Assembly: GCA_020744425.1 (NCBI GenBank)
Contig: JAGMUV010000044.1
Coordinates: forward strand, 248,001 to 312,000
Source: Dactylonectria macrodidyma
Lineage: Eukaryota; Ascomycota; Sordariomycetes; Hypocreales; Nectriaceae
Direction of reading: 5' to 3'
Length of the DNA: 64,000 bases
This document shows, one piece after another, positions 19,786-28,907 of this stretch; the first letter of the stretch is position 1, and every line of letters starts with the position of its first letter. The notes under the pieces were generated by a model. The model was not told where the DNA came from. It searched no databases and saw nothing but the letters and a program-made list of their open reading frames with translations. The position numbers and the translations under genes are program-made.

Positions 19786-21381
19786 CTAGCCTAGTATTTC
19801 TGTCCACCTGGGCTTACTGGTGGTGGTCTCGTCATAAGCCCTTACAAATACGACAAGTATGACAACGGTGAATACAATGTTACCCGCTGAGACTCTCTTG
19901 CGGTCAAGGCTTTCCGACTTGCTGCTGGAAAAGAAGGTAAAGAAATATGCCAATGCCATAGCGACGAGGAGAACGAGAAACCAGATTGAAACGAGGAAAT
20001 ATGAAAATCCCATATCCACGATATAGTACATGACAGTATAGGGCTCAAAGAACAACGTGGGGCCGGAGGCATTCTCGATGGAAAGCTGGTTTACATGACT
20101 GACGGGCGCGGCAACCATCCAAAACCAGAGGGGCATAATCACAAGGACGAAGGGGAGCTTCAGCGTCCACCGCAAGTCACGCACGCCTCGGAACAAGGCG
20201 CCCACACCCACTGGAATACTGAAATATGCAAAGGTGAAGCAGAATGAGCATTCCAAAAAGTCGTAAGTGGCCCTGAGAAAGCCGGGAAAGCCGACAGCAT
20301 CCTTCGAAATCCAGGGGCGGCACGCGCCCAGGTAGGCAGCATAGCCGAAGAGGGACAGGTGCAGCGCCATGTACATCCCCATCCACCAATCGGCATGCTC
20401 CTTCAACTCGGCGTCGGTGGCGCGCGTGATGCGGAGGGCGGCCGCCATGTCCAGTTCGTCCATGGCGCGCAGGTGCGTGAGGACGAGCAGGGCCTGGACG
20501 GCCGCCCAGCCCAGGACCATGCAGAGGCCGCCGGCCGTGAGCCAACCGTTGCCCGTCACAGTCACCAGCTTGACCAGGACGAAGAGCTCCGTGCAAATGG
20601 TGAAGATGTCGATGCGAAGCTCGCCGTGTGCCACAGCATTGGCCCCAAAGGCCTCCCGGAGCAATCGCGACTTCTCCGATCGTCTGCCGAACCCGGGGAA
20701 CTGGCTGTCCGGCGAGTAGAAGGGCTGCCGATTCGCCTCCAAGGTCGGCTGCCTGGAGACAGGCTGCGGCCTGGCATGTGCGCTGGTGTCTGTATACTGC
20801 TCTGGATTGGGCACAGATGGGGTTGCCGTACTGTTGACGTCAGGGGCAGCTCGTGGGTGGTGTGTTTCGCCATCGTTGAAACTCCCAGCCATGAGCCTCT
20901 GCATCAAGCCGCCGACATCGTCTTGGCGCAAGGTGCCTCGGACTAACAGCAGGCCGCTTGCAGTCAAGTGCAGCTGTTCCAAGACTGCCGCTGTGCCCTC
21001 CTTCCAGCACCGACGGGCGGCATCACCCCGCTCGCTACTCTGCCGAAGTTGTTGAAAGATGAGGGTTCGCGCATCGCGCCCTTCCTTCCAGGAGCGCAAG
21101 ACGGCTGCGGCCAGGTACCAGAGGATAATCAGAGACTCCGCAACCGAGGCAATGGGATTGCAACGCCAGAAGAAGCCGCTCGCGCCGCGAAAGAGAAGAC
21201 TCCCGTACGGTTGTGTGAGCTGGCAGAGCTGCAGTGTCAGGAACAAACCAATAACGTTCCAGCGGGTAAAGTGCTGGCCGCTTCCCGCCGTATCTTCGCC
21301 GGCGGAGATGGTTTCGTTCTCGCTTCGTCGCAGCACAGTCAAATTGAAGCCCGTGAGGGATTCCATGTTGAGAATATGCAT
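19786..21381 (-). CDS. Polytopic membrane protein of unknown function
   Basis: Complete, intronless, 531 residues (ATG 21381; an in-frame ATG at 21366 is an alternative). Hydrophobic segments suggest about eight membrane spans: two near residues 40-95, then a long hydrophilic region (about 110-255, Arg/Pro/Gln-rich), and six from about 265 to the C-terminus (for example 'MYMALHLSLFGYAAYLGA', 'LPFVLVIMPLWFWMVAA', 'FLVLLVAMALAYFFTFF'). I recognise no family. It is tail-to-tail with the HET gene with an 82-bp gap, which makes a functional link possible but not shown; such convergent pairs are common. No RIP, no break. Confidence 0.8.
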   Translation of the reverse strand: MHILNMESLTGFNLTVLRRSENETISAGEDTAGSGQHFTRWNVIGLFLTLQLCQLTQPYGSLLFRGASGFFWRCNPIASVAESLIILWYLAAAVLRSWKEGRDARTLIFQQLRQSSERGDAARRCWKEGTAAVLEQLHLTASGLLLVRGTLRQDDVGGLMQRLMAGSFNDGETHHPRAAPDVNSTATPSVPNPEQYTDTSAHARPQPVSRQPTLEANRQPFYSPDSQFPGFGRRSEKSRLLREAFGANAVAHGELRIDIFTICTELFVLVKLVTVTGNGWLTAGGLCMVLGWAAVQALLVLTHLRAMDELDMAAALRITRATDAELKEHADWWMGMYMALHLSLFGYAAYLGACRPWISKDAVGFPGFLRATYDFLECSFCFTFAYFSIPVGVGALFRGVRDLRWTLKLPFVLVIMPLWFWMVAAPVSHVNQLSIENASGPTLFFEPYTVMYYIVDMGFSYFLVSIWFLVLLVAMALAYFFTFFSSSKSESLDRKRVSAGNIVFTVVILVVFVRAYDETTTSKPRWTEILG

Positions 21382-21616
21382 TCAGTTAATTATGGAAATT
21401 TCCGCGTAAATCTTTCTGTCGCAGCCTTGTGGGAATCACAGCAATCTGGTTACGTTACATGGGGTGCTGCGGCTGAAGCGCCTCAGCTGGTCTGCGTGGT
21501 GATGTGGCTTGAGTCTAGACTCTCCTTATGAAACGCTTGCCACAACACATGATGTGAATGTGGCACAGTCGCCGAGGCGCCCCCCTTCTTTTCAGACGGG
21601 AGATCGGTTCCCTACG

Positions 21617-21745
21617 TGTAACGGTTGTGCTAGACCGCCGTACCATAGGGCAAAAGATCGGTCAATAATCGCTATTGTCGCAACTATTGGGCGCACTAAC
21701 TGCTCTTTTAAGCCAATCGCTGTTCCGGAGGACCAGGCCGTAACA
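21617..21745 (+). repeat. Solo-LTR-like element, copy 1
   Basis: 129 bp starting 'TGTAACGGTTGTGC' and ending 'GGCCGTAACA', so its ends form an imperfect TG...CA inverted repeat. The reverse complement of 27031-27160 matches it along its whole length, with shared blocks such as 'agggcaaaagat', 'ggtcaataatcgctattg' and 'gctcttttaagcc'. No convincing target-site duplication is visible around this copy. Confidence 0.7.
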
Positions 21746-21895
21746 CTTAACGACATGACTTGAAATTAACAGCAACTTTAACTTGATCGCAAGGCCGCAA
21801 AATGCACTTAATAGTTATGAAAATAACCACATAGTACTTTTAAAATCTTACCTTTCTATGTATGCCAATATTGTATAATTTTTCAACTGGGGCCC

Positions 21896-22032
21896 TAATT
21901 GAACTCTACCCCCTTGATTTAACTGAACTCTCTCCCCCTGTTGTCAATAGCGCTTTTTCAGTTCGTATGAGCCTTCAAATGAACTCTACTATGAATTCTA
22001 TTGTGCTTTACTGAGTAGTAGTAAGGGAATCG
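21896..22032 (+). repeat. Dispersed repeat R3, copy 1
   Basis: Shares with 58569-58708 the blocks 'taat(t/a)gaactctac', 'cc(t/c)tgattt', 'gaactct', 'ccccctgt', 'caatagcgc' and 'ctgagtagtag'. Three spaced 'gaactct' words are a feature of both copies. The second copy lies just upstream of a Helitron-type helicase fragment, so R3 may be part of a Helitron or of an element inserted in it. Confidence 0.55.
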
Positions 22033-22491
22033 TCACGCTCTCCAAGAAACTGTACTAATCCAACAGAGGAAATCGTCACGGTATAGCCATGGCGGTCTGG
22101 ATTGTCGAGCTTAGCACGCAGCTTGTAACAGCAATATAGGTCTAATCATTTCAAAACTGCATTTTCATGTTCTTTATGTATTAAACTTCCCAGGATGACT
22201 ATATTAGAGGAAATATCTCGGTTGTGGCTTTGAAGATCTACTACCAAATTCGCCTCTGGAGGGGCACTCGCAGTTGAATGCCCTAGACCGAAAATGATAT
22301 CCGCAGGTAGCCTGGAGCGCAGCGTGGAGTTGACCTTTACCCTGATGCTGAGATTTCAGATCCAACTATGGTAGGCTAGAAGTCCTCTAGCAGCTTACCG
22401 AAGCTAGTTAGACGGCTTCCTAACCTTTTAAACTTGCATCGTTCCTTTATATTCAACGTCATATATTTGTGTACCTTACTAGCCCACCATG

Positions 22492-24207
22492 CTACAAACA
22501 GACATTGGCAAACTTGCACACCAACTTGTTAGCAACAATCTTAGCTACCAATATAACCGTGCCATGAATGGAGGCATTGGGTGTGGCACCGTCAACAGTT
22601 CGAATGAGAGAGGCATCTGCGATATACAGTCCGCTTGTCCCAAACACAGCTGCATCACGGTCAGCTACAGCAAATGTTTCGTGGTCCTCTCCAATCATGC
22701 AGGTACCCATTGGATGATCTGCTGTGAAAACCTGAGCCTTGAGTGTTGTATTGTCCGCCCCGTCTGGAAATATTTCTGAGCCAAACCACTGCGACAATGC
22801 AGGCTGTTTAAATATTTGCCTGAGCAGATCCACTCCTTTATACATAACCCCAAAGTCTCGGGGGTCAGAAAAGTAGTTAAGGTCAATAACTGGAGGATCG
22901 TAGATGCTGCCACTAGACACGGTCACTGTACCAGAGCTGCTTGGATTTGTCAAAACAACCAAAGAGAGAATCTGGTTGGCATCGAATCCGGGGAAGAAAG
23001 TGTAAGGAAATGTCACCATAACCACATCGACTGGTACGAATGGGTTTTGCTGATTTCCATTGGTAGATGCTGTCACGGCAGCATGATCGGCGGGTGGCCA
23101 CGCAAAATAGCCCGTTTGGGTAGCGGCGTAAAGCTGGGCCTGCTCCGCGAAAAAGGCCGGGTCGTTCATCGGAGGAATTTGCAAGCTATTGATGATGTAC
23201 GGAACCGCGTAATGGTCTTTCAGGGCTTTTCCCACACCGGGCAGGTCTAACCTCAGGTTGATACCCGCGTTGCGTAGCGTATCCTTGGGCCCAATACCTG
23301 ACACCATCAAGATTTGGGGAGTCTGGTATGCTCCAGCCGCCATGACTACCGCCTTCCTTGCCAGATATGTAATGTTTCTCTCGAATCCATCGCGACCGAC
23401 GCGATCCGCCGTCACTCCCGTGATTTTGAGTCTTTTTTTTTTATCCCGGTCGGTCCCATCGCCGAACAACAGGCCAGTGACGGTGGTGTTTAGGTCGACA
23501 CGCAAGTTTGGAAGACGGCCCCTGACGGATTTGAACACGCCGTAGGGACCGAACCTCCGCCCGTCTTTGTATGTAACAACGTGAGGCATGTAACCTTTAG
23601 CCAGCGGCGCGTTTTCGTCCGGATTGAAACGATATCCTGCTTGCAGTGCAGCAGCCTTGAATGCAACCAAATATGGATCAATGGCATCAAGAGGATCAAG
23701 TAAAGTGTGCAAAGGGCCAGTCGTCCCGTGATTTGGTAGCCCAAAGCTCACACACCCCTCCTCCTGCAGAACCGCCCGATGAAAGTCTCTGTACTTGAAT
23801 CCTTTCGGCCATTTGTCGTACGTGTATTGAGATCCCAGCCAAAATCCCTCCCCGTTGTGTTGACTGCATCCACCGAGTCCTTTGAATCTCGGCAGGGGAA
23901 TGGTAACATTGCTGGAATGACTCTGGGGGGTCGACACGAAGCCCCATTCCCACATGGGGTTGCTGTAGACTTCGAATTCCTTGATTGGCACCTCGATCTC
24001 CGGATTTTGGGTGGTATGATCATCTCCAGCTTCCAAGACGCGCACTCTGAGATTCGTACGAGAAGCAATTTCATAAGCAACGGTAAGTCCGGCCGTTCCT
24101 CCACCAACAATCACCACATCGTCAATCTTCGAACGAGTTTGTGCAGCGACGGCCGATTGGAAACTCAGATAAACAAACAGCGTCAACATAGAAAGAACCT
24201 TCATCAT
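22492..24207 (-). CDS. Secreted GMC-family FAD oxidoreductase
   Basis: Complete, intronless, 571 residues. Residues 1-22 ('MMKVLSMLTLFVYLSFQSAV..') form a signal peptide. FAD-binding fold 'DVVIVGGGTAGLTVAYEIAS' at about 30-50 with 'VRVLEAGDD'; 'GLGGCSQHNGEGFW' is the equivalent of the first GMC signature (usually GGSSxxN); 'GAYQTPQILMVSGIGP' near 293 is the second; C-terminal 'DHPMGTCMIG' supplies the active-site His. The second catalytic position, usually His or Asn in 'PNA(H/N)', appears as Ser in 'TPNASIHG', which could alter or abolish activity. The family oxidises alcohols, aldehydes or sugars; members include aryl-alcohol oxidase and glucose oxidase. Several N-glycosylation sites fit secretion. 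No close gene partner. Confidence 0.9.
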   Translation of the reverse strand: MMKVLSMLTLFVYLSFQSAVAAQTRSKIDDVVIVGGGTAGLTVAYEIASRTNLRVRVLEAGDDHTTQNPEIEVPIKEFEVYSNPMWEWGFVSTPQSHSSNVTIPLPRFKGLGGCSQHNGEGFWLGSQYTYDKWPKGFKYRDFHRAVLQEEGCVSFGLPNHGTTGPLHTLLDPLDAIDPYLVAFKAAALQAGYRFNPDENAPLAKGYMPHVVTYKDGRRFGPYGVFKSVRGRLPNLRVDLNTTVTGLLFGDGTDRDKKKRLKITGVTADRVGRDGFERNITYLARKAVVMAAGAYQTPQILMVSGIGPKDTLRNAGINLRLDLPGVGKALKDHYAVPYIINSLQIPPMNDPAFFAEQAQLYAATQTGYFAWPPADHAAVTASTNGNQQNPFVPVDVVMVTFPYTFFPGFDANQILSLVVLTNPSSSGTVTVSSGSIYDPPVIDLNYFSDPRDFGVMYKGVDLLRQIFKQPALSQWFGSEIFPDGADNTTLKAQVFTADHPMGTCMIGEDHETFAVADRDAAVFGTSGLYIADASLIRTVDGATPNASIHGTVILVAKIVANKLVCKFANVCL

Positions 24208-24599
24208 AGAATCTACTGCAAAGTGGTGGAAGAAGGAGGTGTCAAAGAATAATGGGCTCTTATTTCTGAAGATGGTAGCTTAGCGCGGGGGGGGAGTTTA
24301 ACAACCACCACTATTATAAGGCGGACTTTTGTTGGGGCCCTTGTTGGGGCCCTTGCTCGGACCCTTTTGGGGTAGGGCGGCCGCAACTCTGAGAAACCAC
24401 GCTCGACGGGCATCTCGACGATAGGCTTGATCCTGACCGTGGTCGTCGCCGCCAATTAAGAACGAGGATATCTACGGCGACCTCTTGGTGGCGGATTCAG
24501 CCGCTCAGCGCCACAACGCCGCCAAATCACGTCCGTGCCCTCTCCACCGCCACCCGGCCAAGCGCAATTCCTACGTAATCGAGGGTGTGACAGAACCAA

Positions 24600-24826
24600 G
24601 CCCGTAACATATTAAGAATAGAATACTAAATACTTAGAAAAACTAGCTTTTAAATAGGCCTATTATATAGAGTTAAGTAAAGTAAGACTGATTAATAGAT
24701 AAAGAAGAATATAAGGCTTTTATAAGATGCGAATAATAAACTTAGAACTATAAATAGCATAGCGCACTTGGCCCTATGAGGTTAATCCTCCTGGGCGGAA
24801 TAAATTTCATTCATTCATTCATTCAT
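24600..24826 (+). mobile_element. Probable 3' end of a non-LTR retrotransposon
   Basis: An AT-rich stretch closes with 'ctatgaggttaatcctcctg' then 'ggcggaataaattt' and five 'cattcatt'-type units. A short-unit microsatellite tail of this kind is typical of the 3' end of fungal Tad-like LINEs. No coding part remains. Inference from composition and the tail; may be only a solo 3' end. Confidence 0.4.
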
Positions 24827-24833
24827 AGGCTCC

Positions 24834-24926
24834 TGTTGGGTTATGTACTGGATAATTCTAAGCTGTAATAATAAGCGGGGTACCCTAAACTTTTGCCCAA
24901 AATGGCGCAGCTGGTGAATCCAACAG
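24834..24926 (+). repeat. Dispersed repeat R1, copy 2
   Basis: Second copy of the repeat at 2034-2114, same strand, with a ~10-base insertion ('cccaaaatgg'-like) relative to copy 1. It begins directly after the LINE-like tail. Confidence 0.5.
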
Positions 24927-25350
24927 CTCCCTAAGATTGACCCAAAAACCCCTCACCGGAAACAGGAGCGGGGAACATCCTAGATCCTACAAGAACAATA
25001 CAATCATCTTTGGTCACCGCAATTGACCCTCTATTGAAGTCCCTGATCATCCTAGCCGTATTGGATCCATCAAGACGTATTAAAGTTATACTACGTAGCA
25101 CGACGTACCTGTTTCGGCATTCTCGACCTCTTCCCCTGCTTCTCTTATATGTTGTATGATGACCCCCTCGACCACTTTGACGGCTTCTTCGTGCTCTTCC
25201 TTTCCTGAGGCTTCCATGATATGCTGCTCACGTGGCCGGACGGTCCCTGAAAGTTGTTTTCCGTCGCAAAACAAGGTGCACGGACCGCCGCGGATGGGGC
25301 GGGGGATTGTGAGAAAGAGCACGAAAAAGCAATGGAAAACCGAAGCCGGC

Positions 25351-25390
25351 TCGTCCCCATCCGGGGCGGATCGTCCCCATCCGGGACGGC
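25351..25390. repeat. Two tandem 20-bp units
   Basis: The unit 'tcgtccccatccggggcgga' is repeated twice with one or two changes, about 440 bases upstream of the start at 25825. Could be a duplicated regulatory site or a chance tandem. Confidence 0.6.
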
Positions 25391-25824
25391 GGTGGCACGC
25401 CAGCCCGGAACGCCTGTCATCCGAAGCCAGCACCTGCGCCCAACCACCATATTCGTCCGTCTGCCTCGCTCTCATTTGTCCTGCTGCCACCTCATCCCAC
25501 CTCGTTTGTCCCGTCCACTTGGCCCAACCCCATGCCGTTGTTCCAGATAACCCGAAGAAACAAGGCGCGCTGATTTGCCCAAACGTGGCTTGCTTGTTTG
25601 TTTCTGTTTTATTTCATGCTCGCTGTACTCCGTATTATAGCAGTCATACCCTCCTCCTCCTCAGCTGGCTGTCTCCATCCCAGAAGTCCGGGCGGAATCC
25701 TCTCTTGATCTTTCGACGCTTCGTCTGCTTTCGGTGTCTCAGACCCCTCTTTGCTGTCCAGCATATCCTTGCTCAGCAACAGCATCATCGCCAAGGTCCC
25801 CCCGCCTTCTCGCCTCTCGTCGTA

Positions 25825-26809
25825 ATGCCGCCCAACGGCCCAGCGCAGCGATCACCAGGATCACCAGCCTTCGCTGCTCCCTGGTTCACACTACCTCTGC
25901 TCGCCTTCTTTGGCCTTCACCTGAGGCCGACAGCCGCCCAGGCTGAGAATGTGTGTGTCACCCACGATCAGCCGAATACGCTCTTTCAGGACTACCCGAA
26001 CAATGCCACAGGCGTGCTGAACGTGACGCTTGCCATCATTCCCATTCCTCTGGCCACCGCTCAAGAGATCATCCCGTCAGAGTATGCCATCCTCGAGAGT
26101 GCCTACCGATCACTGCTGCCCGACTTCCCGGCCGACATGTATCCCGTGCTCCTCCAGGCCGGACATGATCACGACATCCGGTACTTGGATCTAAGTATAC
26201 CTGATTTCAGCGTAAGTTCCATGTGCTGTGTCTAAGTGGCGATGAAACATACTGACCTCCGTCCAGAGATCCGGTTTCGAGTTCCCGTTTCTCGATTTTC
26301 TTGGCGACGGCTACTCTGTCTTCCGCTGGGTACCAGAACAGATGATCTCGGCTTCCAACACGGGCGCCATCGATGGCTCGGAAGCTTACGGCACTGTTGT
26401 CCACCCCTCCACCTTTGCACCGGAATGCGACGCATATGCCACCCTGCCTGGGGGCAACACGTTCTTCAACGCCACCAGCGACCAGACTTACATGTCGCTC
26501 CAGTTCCAACGCCTGGCATCATGCCAATCCGTCCCCTACCCGCTGTCGTTCTTCCACAACGTCACCAACCAGCCCATCTTCGCCGCCGGCGAGACCTGCG
26601 ACCAGATGATCCGCCTGTTCGACACGCCCTTGTCACAGGGTGCCTTCGCCCCCATACCCGTCAAGACCAAAGTCGAGTCGAACATAGGCCCGTTCACCTG
26701 CAAGACCTCTTTCACCGGCGTCTTCGGCTTCCAGATCACAACACCCTTCATCGAGAACAACTACCTGTCCTGTGATACCTTGAAAGGCTACCATGGTGTG
26801 GACCTTTGA
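25825..26809 (+). CDS. Secreted protein, acetoacetate-decarboxylase-fold-like
   Basis: Two exons, 25825-26211 and 26267-26809, with a 55-nt intron (GTAAGT...CAG) joining 'IPDFS' to 'RSGFEF'. The protein is 309 residues. An N-terminal hydrophobic run ('FTLPLLAFFGLHL', residues 21-33) acts as a signal peptide with cleavage near 'AAQA'. The mature part has 'IIPIPLATAQEIIPSEYAIL', 'FPADMYPVLLQAGHDHDIR' and 'FEFPFLDFLGDGYSVFRW', a pattern I associate with secreted fungal proteins of the acetoacetate-decarboxylase superfamily; no lysine nucleophile is obvious. Several NxT/S sites and paired cysteines fit extracellular location. Enzyme activity is unproven; family call is moderate. Confidence 0.75.
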
Positions 26810-27289
26810 ATTTAGACTGATGAATTTTGTAGTGCTAGACTTTCTCCTTCTCTCATTCGTCCATCTAGATAAGACCACCACTTTTAAACGATGGCCTTGT
26901 GCCATCGCGAATATATGGACCTGAAGACTCAGGTTCGATTAGTGACGATGCTATAATAAATTGCTTTGATGTCCGTCCCTTTTGTCGTGTCGCACTTTTC
27001 CACTGCTCAAGGATCGAACCTGATGTTAAGTGTTACGGCTTGGTTCACCGGGAACAGCGCTAGGCTTAAAAGAGCAGCTAGTGTGCCCAGTAGTCGCTGC
27101 AATAGCGATTATTGACCAATCTTTTGCCCTATAGTACAACGGTCTCGCACAACCGTTACACTAAGACACTGGCATAGTCAGTAGTGGGGGAGAGCTTGGC
27201 CATAGGGTTAGGGGGTAGTAGGTAGGTTTCATACCCCAGAGTCAGAAAGATGATAGAGCTAGTAAGTAAGTAAGTAGGTAAGTAAGTTT
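26810..27289. other. Intergenic with solo-LTR-like copy and microsatellite
   Basis: Holds the solo-LTR-like copy 2 (27031-27160) and a run of 'taag/tagg' tetranucleotides at 27263-27290. No gene. Confidence 0.6.
27031..27160 (-). repeat. Solo-LTR-like element, copy 2
   Basis: 130 bp, inverted relative to copy 1 at 21617-21745. It begins 'TGTTACGG' and ends 'CCGTTACA' on the plus strand. The flanking 5-mers are 'ttaag' (left) and 'ctaag' (right), a possible 5-bp target duplication with one transition. TG...CA ends plus a 5-bp duplication and absence of coding sequence suggest a solo LTR or a tiny LTR-like element. Confidence 0.65.
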
Positions 27290-28700
27290 ATATCTTAGAC
27301 GAGAAGACGCTCGAGTATTTCCCGCATAATAGCGTGGAGGATCCGGTCAGAGCCATCATACAACAGCTCAAACAGGTAGAAGAGGTCAGAAGGGCCTTTC
27401 AGATCGGAGATAGTGTCGTCTTTAAGAACCATCCCCATGCCCTCAGCGACGCCACCGTAGAAGTCATGGACAGGAAGACCCCATCGACACTACCGCGGAC
27501 GCCGGACCACTGAAGAGACCTTAACTAGCTGCGACCAGACCAAATCTGCGTCTATCGATCTGATAATACCCTGTCTTCCCGGCGCACTATGGTTTACATT
27601 TCTGAGTATAAGCCGCCTCACAAGTTAACCGCTCCGCATCTTTATCTCGGTCTTCGCGCCATGGACATCCATAAGGAAGTTATAAACCGAATGACGATTC
27701 TAACTTCTGCAGACCCTGACGCACGTTTCTAGTACTACGCAGAAAAGCTGACGGCATCTGCTATTATGCAGACATACTATTACATAATTGAAAGTGGACT
27801 TAAATATAGGCTTTTGACTACTAGCGAGACCATCGTGTTTCTTAAGATTGACTAGGACGAACCTAAGACGCTGTACTATCATCTAGCAGAGCCTAGTCCG
27901 GAAGTATCAGCTCATCTAAATAACCTCTATATTTATACTACTATCAGTCAATATCTTGCATTCACCCTCATAGCTCTCGGTTTGCTAGGAGAACGACGGG
28001 AGAATGGGCAGAAGGAACGTTAAAAAGCTATAGAGAACTTAAAGATATGGGCTGAGGACTTCGAATCGACATTGCGCTCTATTCCAGAAAATGAACGATT
28101 GGCATCATCAGATTACTCACCTGGCCATGAACCTACGACCTATAAGGGCGTCGATCGGTCGCCGGCCTTGCCCCGCAGAAGGAAACGCCGAACCGCTAAG
28201 AGCCAGATCGGTGAGGGGTCGTTGAGGAAGGACGATAGGCGGGAACCATCTGATGACGAGTCAGTGCCCAAGCCACCGGACAAGCCCACGCTAACCGGAC
28301 GAAATACAAGACAAGGAACTAGATGAAGCCAGCGACTGGCGCACCGGCCGCGCGGAGGGGGCGGTGAGCAGGTCGGCAGTACTGTACGCAGAAATGCCTT
28401 CTCGGGATGGTCAAGGGAGGTTTTCTTGACCCAAAGTGCCGAATGTTGCACTTTACTGTAAGAGCTGTGCTCCTGCCTGCGCATATCATCCTGTTAATTA
28501 TGAGGAATGGCTTCGCCTACTCTAGAAGCAGCTGGACTAGTCTCTTAACAATAGGACCAGGCCATTAGGAGAGGGTGGTGCGCAGGGTGTGCTTTTCTAA
28601 GTGACCCTACTTACGCATAGCTACACTTTTATTAGTAAGAGCATAGTACATGCTTTTACTAAAGATCTCGAGCAGAAGGCTACTGTTTATAAGTGTCTTA
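27290..28700 (+). pseudogene. Kinase-like gene relic, 5' part (RIP-degraded)
   Basis: One long plus-strand reading frame with several in-frame stops. Recognisable blocks in order: 'EDPVRAIIQQLKQVEEVR', 'FQIGDSVVFKNHPHALSD', 'MVYISEYKPPHKLTAPHLYL', 'MDIHKEVINRMTILTSADPD', 'YYAEKLTASAIMQTYYYIIE', 'YYHLAEPSPEVSAHLNN', 'AIENLKIWAEDFESTLRSIP', a Lys/Arg-rich linker 'SPALPRRRKRRTAKSQIG', then 'WSREVFLTQSAECCTLL'. I recall this order from a family that is multicopy in fungal genomes and ends in a protein-kinase-like domain. The frame is cut at 28700 by a gypsy element and resumes at 34998. Stops are mostly TAG/TAA where CAG/CAA or TGG would be expected. Confidence 0.7.
28696..28700 (+). repeat. 5-bp target-site duplication, left
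   Basis: 'tctta' immediately before the left LTR; the same five bases follow the right LTR at 34993-34997. Confidence 0.85.
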
Positions 28701-28893
28701 TGTCACGGGCCAGATAAGATCAACTCAAGAGGTAATGCCACTATATTGCGAGAATACTACAATGAAGAGGAAAGAGAAAGCGGGCAGGCGCGTAGATGCG
28801 TAGACGCGTTGATAGTCCCTGTGGCCTGCTCTGTGCGTCTTAGTTATGTATTAACCCTACCCTAGGTCTAGCACTCTAGACGCTCCCATTACA
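28701..28893 (-). repeat. LTR (3' LTR in element orientation)
   Basis: 193 bp, plus strand begins 'TGTCACGGGCCAG' and ends 'TTACA'. Aligns without gaps to 34800-34992. By hand count about 33 positions differ and all are transitions. This copy has kept more of its C and G near the left end and more T/A near its right end. Confidence 0.9.
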
Positions 28894-28907
28894 TCACCCC
28901 CCTCTTC
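28894..28907 (-). other. Polypurine tract of the gypsy element
   Basis: On the minus strand, 'GAAGAGGGGGGTGA' immediately precedes the terminal LTR, the expected position for priming plus-strand DNA synthesis. It fixes the element as minus-oriented. Confidence 0.7.

Larger units (their letters stand above)
21382..22491. other. Intergenic with two repeat copies
   Basis: Holds a solo-LTR-like copy at 21617-21745 and the repeat R3 copy at 21896-22032. The remainder is AT-rich and shows no gene. Confidence 0.6.
24208..25824. other. Intergenic with LINE 3' end and repeat
   Basis: Contains a poly-G stretch at 24281, a twice-repeated 'cttgttggggccc' at 24331-24353, a probable LINE 3' tail at 24600-24826, repeat R1 copy 2 at 24834-24926 and, from about 25100, the upstream region of the secreted protein gene at 25825. 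Open frames at 25086-25490 are not convincing. Confidence 0.45.

Noticed and set aside
20359..20946. 195-codon plus-strand frame
   Set aside because: Antisense shadow of the membrane protein at 19786-21381.
25086..25490. 134-codon minus frame divergent from the secreted-protein gene
   Set aside because: Overlaps the tandem-repeat promoter region and a mirror frame; no motif.
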